This document shows positions 53,229-62,673 of a stretch of 64,000 bases of DNA, in pieces (position 1 is the first letter of the stretch; every line of letters begins with the position of its first letter). The notes beneath the pieces are model-generated. The model did not search any database. It was given only the letters and a program-made list of their open reading frames with translations, and was not told where the DNA came from. Position numbers and translations under genes: made by a program. The stretch is taken from contig NZ_AP022583.1 of the NCBI RefSeq assembly GCF_010731635.1, forward strand, positions 124,001 through 188,000, written 5' to 3'. This DNA is from Mycobacterium noviomagense. Lineage in GTDB: Bacteria > Actinomycetota > Actinomycetes > Mycobacteriales > Mycobacteriaceae.

Positions 53229-54521
53229 CTAGATGGCGCTGGAGATCTGCCTGAGCATCGCGAATCCGGCGTCGTCGGCCACGATGTTCGGCTGGCCCTT
53301 TTGCCAGTAGCCATTGAGCAGGACTGCGATGCCGAGCGGCTGTTGGGTGGGGCCGGGCATCGTCATACCGATCCAACATGAGCAGCCGCCCAAGGACGTC
53401 AGGCCGTTCTTCCAGACGATAGGCGGCTGGCCGGGTTTAACGTCCCAGGCCAGGCCCATGTTCGCCGGTCCGCGCTGGGATTCGCCGCACATGTTGACCG
53501 ACAAGGGCGTGTAATGGGTCGTCGAAGCCAGCGCCTTCATCAACGGTGACGATTGGTTGGCAGCCGTCAGATTTGTGAGCAACCAGGTGTGCATGTCCGT
53601 GGCAGATGACTTGATGTCCGACGCGCCGCTGGACGACACCTGCGGGCCGCCGTTGGGAAACGCCGGCGCCAGCGGCGCTCCGTTGGGCACCATCGTCATG
53701 GTGTCGGGCATGTTCAGCGGCCCGGTGATCTGCTGCTGCAGCAGGTTGGCATAGGCCTGGCCCGGCGGACCGCCGGGACTCGCCCCCGCGGCACAACCGT
53801 AAGCGGACACGGTGGTGAACCCCAGCGTGATGAACCCCATGTCCGAATAGCGCCAGCAGCTGCCCGGTTGCGGTCCGTTGTGGGTGCGCCAGAAATTCAG
53901 CAGGTCGGGCGGCGGGGCCGAGGGGCTGGTTTCGAAGAGCCCGACGCCGTCTTGCGGACCAAGTGATTCGCGGGGCAGAGCCGAGGTGTGTTGGGCAAGC
54001 ATCCGCGGCGTGATTTTTTGCATCGTCGCGCTCAGATCGCCGTTGCCGCCTAGGTATTGGTTGAGATAGCGGCTCAGGCTCGCATCCCAGTCGAAGCAGT
54101 CCGGGCGGGTAACGACTCCGTTGGCGAACATCGCGGCGGTGAAGGTCTTGGTGATCGAGCCGATGGCATAAATCGTTCTCGGAGTGGGCGGCCCCTGGTC
54201 GGCCACCGTGCCGTACATGTAATAGGGATTGAATTGGTGGTTGGGATACGCGAACGCCACCGCGAGCGCGTAGTTCACTCCCGGCGTCTTGGCCCGCAGG
54301 TTGTCGAGCAGCGTGTTCGCCTGGTTGCCGATGATCCGGTCCAGCTGGGCCTGGGTCAGCCTGATCGGCCGGGTGCGAGCGTCCAGACCAGGATTGGCGG
54401 TCTCGGTCTGCTCAGGCGGTTGCGAGGAGCGCTGCGCGCTACATGCCGCCGCCCCACTAAGCCCCAGCGCGCCCACCCCGGCTGCAAGCCGCCCGAACTC
54501 GCGCCGCGACATCCCGCTCAT
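53229..54521 (-). CDS. Beta-lactamase-fold serine hydrolase, Tat-type lipoprotein
   Basis: A 430-residue exported protein. MSRREFGRLAAGVGALGLSG is a twin-arginine-type signal, ending in a lipobox (SGAAAC, Cys27). Ser122-x-x-Lys125 (GSITK) is the nucleophile motif, Tyr225 in WRYSDMG the YxN-like motif (Asp instead of Asn), and WKNGLTSLGG the third box. It resembles class C beta-lactamases and D-alanyl-D-alanine carboxypeptidases or esterases of the LpqF/LprQ kind; substrate unknown. It is likely anchored at the outer membrane leaflet. Alternative start: the ATG 3 codons later. Confidence 0.85.
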   Translation of the reverse strand: MSGMSRREFGRLAAGVGALGLSGAAACSAQRSSQPPEQTETANPGLDARTRPIRLTQAQLDRIIGNQANTLLDNLRAKTPGVNYALAVAFAYPNHQFNPYYMYGTVADQGPPTPRTIYAIGSITKTFTAAMFANGVVTRPDCFDWDASLSRYLNQYLGGNGDLSATMQKITPRMLAQHTSALPRESLGPQDGVGLFETSPSAPPPDLLNFWRTHNGPQPGSCWRYSDMGFITLGFTTVSAYGCAAGASPGGPPGQAYANLLQQQITGPLNMPDTMTMVPNGAPLAPAFPNGGPQVSSSGASDIKSSATDMHTWLLTNLTAANQSSPLMKALASTTHYTPLSVNMCGESQRGPANMGLAWDVKPGQPPIVWKNGLTSLGGCSCWIGMTMPGPTQQPLGIAVLLNGYWQKGQPNIVADDAGFAMLRQISSAI

Positions 54522-54705
54522 GTGCTGACCTTCCCCGTTCCCGCGCGGCTGCAGAGGGGTCGAGGCCGGCTAGCCCGTGGCCGTGGGGTAAGTGCTCGTT
54601 GGAACGATGACCTCTTGGGCGTGGAGTTTAGGCCTGAGTACAGGGGCTGTAGCGCTATTTCGGCCGATTGTTACCGCTACGGATATTGCGATGAAGCGAC
54701 GTTTT

Positions 54706-55404
54706 TCAGACCGGCACAAAATTGCCGGCAAACCATGCGGTGCTCACCGTATGTGTTTGAGGCGGCGGAAATTGACTGTTCGGCGTGCCGATTTGGCCTA
54801 CTTTGACTGTCCACACCGGCATGGAGCGATCGATCGCGAAAGTGGCACCCTGGCTGGGCAGCACCAGAACCGCGAGATTTGAGTTGACCGCACCGCAACC
54901 ATAGGCGCCCACATAGCCGTCGGCGCGACCGCCCCAGGCACCCCCGTTGCGCAGGCGGCAGCGGGTGCCGTCATCGAGGAGCAGCGCAAAGGGTTGCGGT
55001 GCCGCCAGGGGTTGAACCTGCGGCAGCGGATCGGGGTAATTCACGCGATGAAGCTGCTGGCCCCATGGATTGTCCACGCACAATAACGATCCGGGCGTTG
55101 ACGGCCAGCACACATCTGCGTCAGCTGCACTGGGCGAGCAGTAATAGATGTCGTCGGCCACGGCAGCTGGCGACGGAGTGGTGCAATCCGCCACATCGGT
55201 GACATTGCTTGGCGATGGTGCCTCCTGATAACCGTTTACCGGTTCCCCGTTGGGGCCAACAGGCACTGCGGTAATCACTTGTGTGGCCGGCGGCTCGGCG
55301 GCGACGGACGCGGGTACCAACTGCGGAACAACCGCGAGCACAACCACAGGTGCAACGACGCGCCAGGTGCAAACCCGCCGCGCCCGAATTCCGACACCGT
55401 GCAT
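54706..55404 (-). CDS. Secreted protein of unknown function
   Basis: A 232-residue protein with a signal peptide (basic RARRVCTWR, hydrophobic VVAPVVVLAVVPQLV, cleavage near ASVAAEP). The mature part is Pro/Ser-rich at first, then holds cysteines (DCTTP, YYCSPS, DVCWPS, LLCVDN, RCRLRNGG, YGCGAV) that could form three disulphides. It ends in a strand-rich region. No named domain was recognised; it resembles mycobacterial secreted proteins with a GGxWGGRxDGY motif. It stands alone on the minus strand. Confidence 0.7.
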   Translation of the reverse strand: MHGVGIRARRVCTWRVVAPVVVLAVVPQLVPASVAAEPPATQVITAVPVGPNGEPVNGYQEAPSPSNVTDVADCTTPSPAAVADDIYYCSPSAADADVCWPSTPGSLLCVDNPWGQQLHRVNYPDPLPQVQPLAAPQPFALLLDDGTRCRLRNGGAWGGRADGYVGAYGCGAVNSNLAVLVLPSQGATFAIDRSMPVWTVKVGQIGTPNSQFPPPQTHTVSTAWFAGNFVPV

Positions 55405-55957
55405 TGAACCTCCACGCTGCGGTGCTCGTCAGACTGCCAGTGAAGGGTAAAGCCCACAGAGCGGTGCATGGGCGCTTTGCCCAAAACGCGTCGGCTCCGG
55501 AAATTCGCCGGACGGGTCAAAATCTGTCAGCATGCTGCTTTTCACGGAAGGCGAGGCGGCGACAACAATCGAATTCGATGGGCCACTATAAAGGTCCTTA
55601 CCGCCCGACGTGGTCACCGAGCTTGGCCGGCAGCAGGAATACTGCCAGCTGCATTCACCAGCGCTGATATGAGCAAAAGTGCGCGGCGATTTCCTGTCCA
55701 CGGTAGTTTTCTGACCAACGACGCCTACCTCCAGTCCTGGGAAGGTCACCCTGGATGACTCGGTCTCGGATTCACGCCTCAGGTGTCACCATGCGTGACG
55801 CCGCCACCGCATTGCGCATCGCCCGCGGCTCAAATGAGCCCCGCTGAGAACGGCGGCAGCCAGCGCAGCGGTCCGCAACGACGACACCGTTTAGGGGTCT
55901 CCGCTATAACGACGATGTCGGCCTGCGTGTCTGCCCAGCCAAGGGAAGAAGGTTGCT
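55405..55957. other. Intergenic region, no gene recognised
   Basis: This 553-base region lies between divergent genes and must hold the promoters for the secreted protein and for the ABC exporter. Short open frames exist on both strands but none has a ribosome binding site or family resemblance. A ribosome binding site for the exporter (GAAGAAGG) is seen just before 55958. Confidence 0.5.
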
Positions 55958-57736
55958 ATGACGCGGCTGGTTCTTGAACTGATCCGGCCTTACCGCTGGA
56001 TTATCGGCATCATCCTGGCCGCCATGCTCGTGCAGACGGCCATGAACCTGGCCGGGCCGTGGCCGCTCAAGATCATTCTCGACAACGTCGTCGTTACGAA
56101 ACACCCTCTGCCGCAATGGATGGCAGGCCTGCTGCCGGCGCTCGGCGGCACCAGCAGAGCACATATCGCAGAGCTGGCGGCAATCTTCTTCGTCATCGTC
56201 GCCGTCTTGAACGCGATCTCGACGTATATCGGCAACTACTACACCGAGGTCGTCGGCCAGTGGGTCGCTTACGATCTGCGCACGCGGACATACCACCATC
56301 TCCAACGGCTTTCACTGAGCTATTACGACAGCCACCAGGTTGGAGCAATTGTCAGCACCATCAACGACGACGTCGACACAATCCAGGACTTCGCCTCCGA
56401 GTCGGTAACCGACATCATTATCGACATCCTGCAAATTGTCGGGATCCTGGCCGTGATGTTCGCGATCCGCTGGGATTTCGCGCTGATCGCCGTCGCGGTG
56501 ACGCCTTTCCTGCTCTTTTTCGTGTCGCGAGTCCGAAAGGCGGTGAAAAAGGCAACCCACCAGGTACGCCTCCGCCAGGCCGATATCGTCAGCACAGTGC
56601 AGCAGGGCCTGGAATCGGTCCGAGTGGTGCAGGCATTCGAGCGGGAGGACCTCCAGGAGGAAGAACTCAGACGGGTCGGCATACAGACCGTCCAGGCAGG
56701 GCTGCAGGCCCGAAAGATCAAGGCACTGCTAACACCGATCGTCAACATTGTCGTCGCTGCCTGCACCGGGCTGGTGCTGTGGCGCGGTACGTCGCTGGTG
56801 CTGGCAGGCGCGATGGAGGTCGGCACTCTCACCGTCTTCCTGTCGTATTTGGCCATGTTCTTCAAACCGGTGCAGGATCTGGCCACGATGACCAACACCA
56901 TCGCGCAGACGTCGGTCGGGGTGGAGCGCGTCCGGGCGATCCTCGACGCCGACGCCATTATTCCGGAGCGCCCCGATGCGATAGAGCCGCAAACATTGCG
57001 CGGCCAAGTAGAATTTGACCACGTGTCGTTCGGTTACGATGCGGCACAACCGGTTTTGCGCGACGTCAGCTTCACCATCAAGCCGGGCCAGATGGTGGGG
57101 GTGGTGGGTCCCACGGGCAGCGGCAAGTCCACTGTGGTCAGCCTCATCCCGCGGTTCTACGATCCCAACGCCGGCAGCATCAAGATCGACGGCGTGGATA
57201 TCCGGGACTACAAGCTGCACGAACTGCGCCAGCACATCGGCTTCGTTCTGCAAGACACTGTGCTATTCCGCGGAACTGTGCGTGACAACATCGCCTACGG
57301 CCATCCCCGCGCCACCGAAGACGAGATCGTCCAGGCGGCCAAGCTCGCCAACGCGCACGAGTTCATCAGCCGCATGCCGCACGGCTACGACAGCCCGGTG
57401 GGCGAACGGGGTCTTACCCTCTCCGGGGGGCAGCGGCAGCGCATCGGGATCGCGCGCGCCATCATCCGCGACAACCCGATTCTGATCCTCGACGAGCCCA
57501 CCGCGGCGCTGGACACCGAGTCCGAAGAGTTGGTAATCGAGGCACTGGAACGGCTGATGAAAGGCCGGACCGTCATCACCATCGCCCATCGGCTGAGCAC
57601 CATCCGCGATGCGCACAACATCATCGTGCTCAAAGACGGGGTGGTCGCGGAGACGGGCAACCACGAGGAATTGCTGGCGCTGGGCGGCGTTTACGCCGGC
57701 CTGCACCGCATCCAGTATCAAGAAACCTCGGCATAA
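55958..57736 (+). CDS. ABC exporter, fused permease and ATPase
   Basis: A 592-residue half-transporter of the MsbA/Lsr-type exporter class. Six membrane helices lie in residues 10-300 (WIIGIILAAMLVQTAMNLAG first). The ATPase follows: Walker A GPTGSGKS at 384-391, signature LSGGQ at 488-492, Walker B ILILDEP at 508-514, and the H-loop TIAHRLS. It would work as a homodimer. The substrate may be a lipid, peptide or drug. A PLD-like gene follows 26 bases downstream on the same strand, suggesting an operon concerned with lipids (inference). Confidence 0.93.
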   Translation: MTRLVLELIRPYRWIIGIILAAMLVQTAMNLAGPWPLKIILDNVVVTKHPLPQWMAGLLPALGGTSRAHIAELAAIFFVIVAVLNAISTYIGNYYTEVVGQWVAYDLRTRTYHHLQRLSLSYYDSHQVGAIVSTINDDVDTIQDFASESVTDIIIDILQIVGILAVMFAIRWDFALIAVAVTPFLLFFVSRVRKAVKKATHQVRLRQADIVSTVQQGLESVRVVQAFEREDLQEEELRRVGIQTVQAGLQARKIKALLTPIVNIVVAACTGLVLWRGTSLVLAGAMEVGTLTVFLSYLAMFFKPVQDLATMTNTIAQTSVGVERVRAILDADAIIPERPDAIEPQTLRGQVEFDHVSFGYDAAQPVLRDVSFTIKPGQMVGVVGPTGSGKSTVVSLIPRFYDPNAGSIKIDGVDIRDYKLHELRQHIGFVLQDTVLFRGTVRDNIAYGHPRATEDEIVQAAKLANAHEFISRMPHGYDSPVGERGLTLSGGQRQRIGIARAIIRDNPILILDEPTAALDTESEELVIEALERLMKGRTVITIAHRLSTIRDAHNIIVLKDGVVAETGNHEELLALGGVYAGLHRIQYQETSA

Positions 57737-57762
57737 GTTCCGAGCCACCCGGCGGAGGTCAC

Positions 57763-58773
57763 ATGTCGCGTTCCATCATCGTTCTGCCCGACGACTCGGC
57801 TCGCCCGGTACTCGATGCCGTCAACGGGGCGACGAAGTCGCTGCGAATCAAGATGTTCGTCTTTTCCGACCCGGAGCTGTTAAATGCGGTGATCGCGGCG
57901 CAAAAGCGTGGCGTGCAGGTGCGGGTGATGCTGAATCCGGCGCGCCGCAGCGGTGAAGAGGACAACGAGGAGGCACGCGCCAGGCTGACCGAGGGCGGGG
58001 TCGAGGTGCTTGACAGCAATCCCGCTTTCGACCTCACGCACGAGAAGTCCATGGTGGTCGATGACGAGCACGCATTCGTCAAGTCGTTGAACTGGGCGAC
58101 GGAGAACTTCACCGAGACAAGGGATTACGCGGTCGCGACGTCCCATGACTTCGAGGTCAGGGAGATCATCGACTGTTTCGAGGCCGACTGGAGCCGGCAG
58201 ACCTTTGATCCTGGCCACTTCTCCAGGCTCATTTGGTGTCCTATCAACGGTCGGGATCGAATTGCCGAATTCATCGACGACGCCAGGCATTTCCTGTTCG
58301 TGCAAAACGAGCGCTATCAAGATCCCATCATCATCGAGCGCCTCGTGCGAGCTGCCCGCCGCGGGGTGAAAGTCCACATCATGGCGCGGCCGCCGCATAC
58401 CCTCAAGAAGGACAAGCTCATTGAAGGCGTCGGTGGTCTGCGCATCCTCGATGACGTGGGAGTCAAGATCCACAAGCTCAAGCATCTTAAGCTGCACGCC
58501 AAAATGATTTTGGCTGACGGGGTTCGGGGCATCGTCGGGTCGATCAACCTGGCGCCGGGCAGCTTCGACAGCCGCCGGGAACTCGCGATCGAGGTGCGAG
58601 ACGAGCATGTCACCGAACGCCTGCACAAAGTGGCGCAACACGACTGGGAGAACTCGCGCCCGCTGGATCTGAGCGACACAGGGCTACTGGCTGACCTCGA
58701 AGCACGCTACGCCGACAGCGTGGAGAAGCTGGCGTTGCAGGAACATCACCACAAGCACAAATCACAAGGCTAG
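57763..58773 (+). CDS. Phospholipase D-like protein with two HKD motifs
   Basis: A 336-residue protein with both catalytic HxKx4D motifs: His93-Lys95-Asp100 (THEKSMVVDD) and His245-Lys247-Asp252 (LHAKMILAD), each followed by a Ser/Asn-containing strand (VKSLNWAT, VGSINLAP). There is no signal peptide or membrane helix, so it is probably cytoplasmic. The family includes phospholipases, nucleases and phosphatidyl transferases. The C-terminus is His/Lys-rich (HHHKHK). ATG 57763, 26 bases after the ABC exporter. Confidence 0.88.
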   Translation: MSRSIIVLPDDSARPVLDAVNGATKSLRIKMFVFSDPELLNAVIAAQKRGVQVRVMLNPARRSGEEDNEEARARLTEGGVEVLDSNPAFDLTHEKSMVVDDEHAFVKSLNWATENFTETRDYAVATSHDFEVREIIDCFEADWSRQTFDPGHFSRLIWCPINGRDRIAEFIDDARHFLFVQNERYQDPIIIERLVRAARRGVKVHIMARPPHTLKKDKLIEGVGGLRILDDVGVKIHKLKHLKLHAKMILADGVRGIVGSINLAPGSFDSRRELAIEVRDEHVTERLHKVAQHDWENSRPLDLSDTGLLADLEARYADSVEKLALQEHHHKHKSQG

Positions 58774-58780
58774 CGCGCGG

Positions 58781-60310
58781 TTACCCGGCTGCAGTCTCCA
58801 GTCCGTTGGCGGCCGCGACCGCCGCGCGGGCCCATTCGTTGCGGCTCAAGGCCGGCGCGATCTGTCGGCGGATGCCTTCGACCGCAACGGGACCGGCCAC
58901 CGCCGGCGGTACCCGGAAGGCGAAGCTCGGGCCTTCGGTGGCGACGGCCAGCAGAGCGTCGCTGTTGGTGAATCCGTTGTCGCGCATGGCTTGTTCAGCC
59001 CAACCGAATGGTGTCATGCCGGAGAAATTGGTGACGTAGACGACCCAAAGGTGGACGTTGCGCTCGGAGTAGAGCTTGGTGAGCGCAGTTTCGACCGCGG
59101 TGCGGCCCGGCGCGGCCAGTACTCCTGCTTGGTCGGTGAGATACGGGGTGAGCTTGATCGACGTCGCGGCCTGCGGGGGGCCGCTGTTGCCCGGCGCCGC
59201 TGCCGGCTGAGATGGAGCGCTGTTGACCGAGGGTGGTGCCGCCTGGGACCCGCTTGCGGCTGGTGGGGTTTCGGGCTTGCTGAGCAGGCGCACGCCGACG
59301 ACTGCGCCAACCGCGATCAGCACGACCGCAGCTATTGCGCCGATCAGCGCCGCCGGGCGCAGCACCCGGCGCGTTTTGGGGCTGGCGGCGGCGGTCTGCT
59401 GCGACGCGGAAACGGTGGCTCCAGGCGCGAGCATGGTGGCAGCGAGTTGTGTTGCGTCGCTGGTTGTTTTGCCGCTGAGCGCCGTGGCGAAATCTGAACA
59501 GCTCGGGTAGCGATCGTCGCGGTTCTTGGCGAGCGCCTTGGCGATCACAGGGTCGAGTTCTGCCAATTCCGGTCGTCGATCGCCGATCGGCGGGGGTGGC
59601 GCGGACAAATGATGGGTGATGACGACCGCCGGATTGGAGTGCTGGAATGGCTCCGACCCGGTCAGAAGGTGAAATGCCGTGCAGGCAAGCGCGTATTGGT
59701 CAGCTCGCCCGTCGAGGTCCGAGCCGGTGAGTTGCTCAGGCGCACAGTAAGCCGGTGTGCCGACCATCATATTGGTTGCGGTCAGACCGCTGATATCACC
59801 GACCTGTCGGGCGATCCCGAAATCGGCGAGCAGGATCCGTCGCTTTCGGGTGGTCGGCTCGCCGAGCAGGATGTTGGACGGTTTGACGTCTCGATGCAGC
59901 AATCCGCGGGAATGCGCGTAATCCAGAGCGTCAGCAACGGCGGTGACAATCTCGAGCGCCTCCGTTGACGGCATTCCGGACGGATACTGATTACGCAACA
60001 GCTCCGCTGCATCGGTGCCCTCGACGTAGTCCATCGAGATCCACAGCTGTCCTCCGAATTCGCCGCGGTCGTGGATGCCGACGATGTTCGGGTGCCACAG
60101 CTCCGCGGCCAGGTCGGCTTCCCGGTGGAATCGTTCCCTATATTCGGTGTCCGCTGTGAGATCCGCGGGTAGGACTTTCAACGCGTCACGGCGCGGCAGC
60201 CTCGGGTGCTGCGCCAGATACACCTGACCCATCCCACCGGAGCCCAGTAGCCGCACGATGGTGTATCCGGCGAACACGTCGCCTTCTTGGAGGCGATCGC
60301 TTAGCGGCAT
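58781..60310 (-). CDS. Ser/Thr protein kinase with extracytoplasmic TPM domain
   Basis: A 509-residue transmembrane kinase. Glycine loop [10 protein letters not shown] (22-31), Lys45, catalytic loop HRDVKPSN (Asp141) and DFG (163-165) are intact, so it should be active. A Ser/Thr-rich juxtamembrane region is followed by a transmembrane helix (321-343) and a Pro/Ala linker. The outer domain (386-509: [40 protein letters not shown]) fits the TPM domain seen in thylakoid/phosphatase-like proteins. Most mycobacterial Pkn kinases carry other sensors (PASTA, PknH-type, NHL). It converges with the PLD gene, 7 bases apart. Confidence 0.9.
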   Translation of the reverse strand: MPLSDRLQEGDVFAGYTIVRLLGSGGMGQVYLAQHPRLPRRDALKVLPADLTADTEYRERFHREADLAAELWHPNIVGIHDRGEFGGQLWISMDYVEGTDAAELLRNQYPSGMPSTEALEIVTAVADALDYAHSRGLLHRDVKPSNILLGEPTTRKRRILLADFGIARQVGDISGLTATNMMVGTPAYCAPEQLTGSDLDGRADQYALACTAFHLLTGSEPFQHSNPAVVITHHLSAPPPPIGDRRPELAELDPVIAKALAKNRDDRYPSCSDFATALSGKTTSDATQLAATMLAPGATVSASQQTAAASPKTRRVLRPAALIGAIAAVVLIAVGAVVGVRLLSKPETPPAASGSQAAPPSVNSAPSQPAAAPGNSGPPQAATSIKLTPYLTDQAGVLAAPGRTAVETALTKLYSERNVHLWVVYVTNFSGMTPFGWAEQAMRDNGFTNSDALLAVATEGPSFAFRVPPAVAGPVAVEGIRRQIAPALSRNEWARAAVAAANGLETAAG

Positions 60311-60319
60311 GGGAGCATG

Positions 60320-61203
60320 CTACAAAGCCGCACCGGCTCGATGGCGGCGATTGTGTTGGTCGAATTCGTCCACCGGCGGCTTGCGTCCCCATACGGTTTG
60401 GTTCAGCTGGGTCCGGTAGGTGAAGGTCGGGTCTTCGTACGCGCGCCGCATCTGGGCCACCTCCCACTCGGTCAGCGCGCCGTTGGCGATTGCGGCCGCA
60501 TCGATGCGTTGCCAGGTTTTGATCCACATATACGAAAACGGGTCACCACCGTGGACCACGCGCGCAACGCCCTCATTGGCCATCTCCGTAAGCCCAAGCG
60601 CCTCGATGTAGCGCAGTAACGCCTTGCCGAAACGAAAATCGGCGATGCCCGCCGTTGAGGCGAAGCCGACCAGTTTGCGATAGCACGAGTCGAACGTTTC
60701 GGACATCGGGTGGGCGGCATCGACCGCGCCCGCGACGTCGTTGTCGGGCTCGGTGGCGACCAGCCAACCGCCGGGACGCAGTGCCGCGGTCATCCGCCGC
60801 AACGCGTCTGCGGGGTCGTCGAGGTGCATCAGCACAAATCGGCTGTGGACCAGGTCGTAGGAGGCCGACTCGACCTGGTCGAGCGTGATATCGCACTGGC
60901 GCACTTCGATGTTGGGCTCGCGCACATCACCGAGGTACTTCGGATCGATGTCGGCGGCGAGCCATGCCCCGTTGGCCCCACGCCCTCAGCGAGCCAGCGG
61001 GCCACAGCGCCGGCGCCCGCGCCTACCTCCAGACAGCGCCATCCGGCGCTGACGCCGACAGCGTCGAGCACACGGTAGGTGTGCGGATCGCATTCCGCCT
61101 CCAACAGCCGCAACCGCACGAGCTCGTCGTGCGAGTCGGCATCCGCGGCGAAGTAGTGGCCGCCTATCGGCATATCCTGCTCACGACTGGGCGGCTTGGC
61201 CAA
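60320..61203 (-). pseudogene. Frameshifted SAM-dependent methyltransferase
   Basis: From ATG 61203 the frame encodes VRLRLLEAECDPHTYRVLDAVG and motif I, LEVGAGAGAVARWLAEGVG. It then loses register near 60977, where one base appears to be missing in a run of G (C on the plus strand). The next frame continues with WLAADIDPKYLGDVREPN, SYDLVHSRFVLMHLDDPADAL and RPGGWLVATEPDN, to the stop at 60320. Rejoined, the protein would be about 294 residues, a complete class I methyltransferase. The shift may be real decay or a sequencing error. It lies between the kinase and the MscS-like gene on the same strand. Confidence 0.8.
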
Positions 61204-61236
61204 CGTAATCCACTCAATCTCTCGATGCGCCTGCCA

Positions 61237-62673
61237 CTACCCCGGGGTGCCCAACGGCTCACTGCGTGCTGCCCGCGACACTTGGCTTCGCCGATCCTCG
61301 AGGAGGCGGCCGAACTCCTGCAGCAGTAGCGGTTTGTGCATCACCAGACGTTCGAGATACTCCCGATCGACTTCGAGCGCTGTCACCTCTGTCAACGCAT
61401 AGGCGTCGGAGAGATTCGGTTGGCGAGTGAGCGCGGTCAGCCCGACGAACGAACCTTCGTCCAAGGTTCCCACGTCGGTGACGGAACCGTCCTCGCCCGT
61501 CACGCTCAGCCGGATGCTGCCGGCGACCAAAAAGCTCATGCCGCGAGGAACTTCACCGGCGCACTGCACGACTTCCTCGGCGCCGTAGCGGACGACCTTC
61601 GCGTACGGAACGAGGGACTGCTCCTCGGCCGGTGTCAGCCGCAATGCCGGTGCTACCACCGTCTGTAAGGCTTTCTCGACACGGTCCGTCGTCGAGAAGT
61701 CGTCCTCGGCGCCGTCGAGGTGAAGCCCCTCTCGCCGCGACGCGTACCAGACCCAGCGCAAGAACGTGGCTTGGGCCGCGCCGTCGTCGCCCGGTGACGC
61801 CAGCGCGATCGACGTGCGGTATTGCATGCACAACGCCGTGCTGTAGTCGACGCAACCGAGGACCACCGACGTCACCGTGCCGCCGGCCTTCAATTGCGGC
61901 AACGCGCTGGCCACTCGCGACAGCATGGCGCACACCCGGTCGGGCGGGTCAGTGGGCGAAAACGTCGTGGTGATCACCAGTTTGTGTGCATTGGCCGGGC
62001 GGCTCAGATTCGTGAACGAGGTGGTGGCCAGTACCGAGTTCGGCGTGATCTGTAGTCCTTTGCCCGTCTCGATGTGGACCGCGCGCCAGTTCGCCTCGAC
62101 GATTCGTCCCCGTGCCGCGGGGGTCTCCAGCCAATCGCCGATCCGGAAGGGCTGTTCGAGCAGCATGAACAGGCCCGACACAACCTGGCCGACCGAGTTC
62201 TGCAGCATCAGGCCGATAACCACCGAGGTCACACCCAACGCGGTGAACACGCCTGCGACCCGGACGCCCCAGACATAAGAGAAGATCAGCGCCAGGCCCA
62301 CTCCGATCAGCAGGAATCGGGCCACGTCGACGAAGATGGCCGGCAGCCGGTCGCGCCACGACCCTTGCGGCGCACTTTGGAACAGGGTGGCGTTGAGACC
62401 GGAAAGCACCAGCACCAGCACAACGAAGCCGAAAACCGTTGCCAGCATCCGCACGGAGGTGTCTCGGGCGTCGATCTGCGTCGCCTTGACCAGCAGCAGC
62501 AAAAGCGCGCCCAGCGGAAGTACGTAGCTGCGCAACAGGTGGACGGGTCTGGCCAGATGGCTGTTCTTGTGGGCGAGGGTCTGGTGCCATTCGGTCAACA
62601 CGATCAAAGCGACGGGCAAGCCGATCGCCACACCGATGGCCCAGAAAAACCAGGGCGCGTGAACGAAGTTCAT
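61237..62673 (-). CDS. MscS-type channel with C-terminal cyclic-nucleotide-binding domain
   Basis: A 478-residue membrane protein. Four helices lie in residues 1-150; the MscS pore/beta core follows (TSVVIGLMLQNSVGQVVSGLFMLLEQPFRIGDWLE). The last 140 residues are a cNMP-binding fold (VPRGMSFLVAGSIRLSV, DEGSFVGLTALT). At the phosphate-binding cassette the usual FGE...R.A reads VGL...SDAYA, so the ribose-binding Glu and phosphate-binding Arg are replaced. ATG 62673 overlaps the cyclase stop as ATGA. It corresponds to Rv2434c. It may be gated by a ligand other than cAMP, or not be ligand-gated. Confidence 0.88.
   Translation of the reverse strand: MNFVHAPWFFWAIGVAIGLPVALIVLTEWHQTLAHKNSHLARPVHLLRSYVLPLGALLLLLVKATQIDARDTSVRMLATVFGFVVLVLVLSGLNATLFQSAPQGSWRDRLPAIFVDVARFLLIGVGLALIFSYVWGVRVAGVFTALGVTSVVIGLMLQNSVGQVVSGLFMLLEQPFRIGDWLETPAARGRIVEANWRAVHIETGKGLQITPNSVLATTSFTNLSRPANAHKLVITTTFSPTDPPDRVCAMLSRVASALPQLKAGGTVTSVVLGCVDYSTALCMQYRTSIALASPGDDGAAQATFLRWVWYASRREGLHLDGAEDDFSTTDRVEKALQTVVAPALRLTPAEEQSLVPYAKVVRYGAEEVVQCAGEVPRGMSFLVAGSIRLSVTGEDGSVTDVGTLDEGSFVGLTALTRQPNLSDAYALTEVTALEVDREYLERLVMHKPLLLQEFGRLLEDRRSQVSRAARSEPLGTPG

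Noticed and set aside
55405..55957. Small genes in the 553-base gap before the ABC exporter
   Set aside because: Open frames there lack ribosome binding sites and any recognisable protein pattern.
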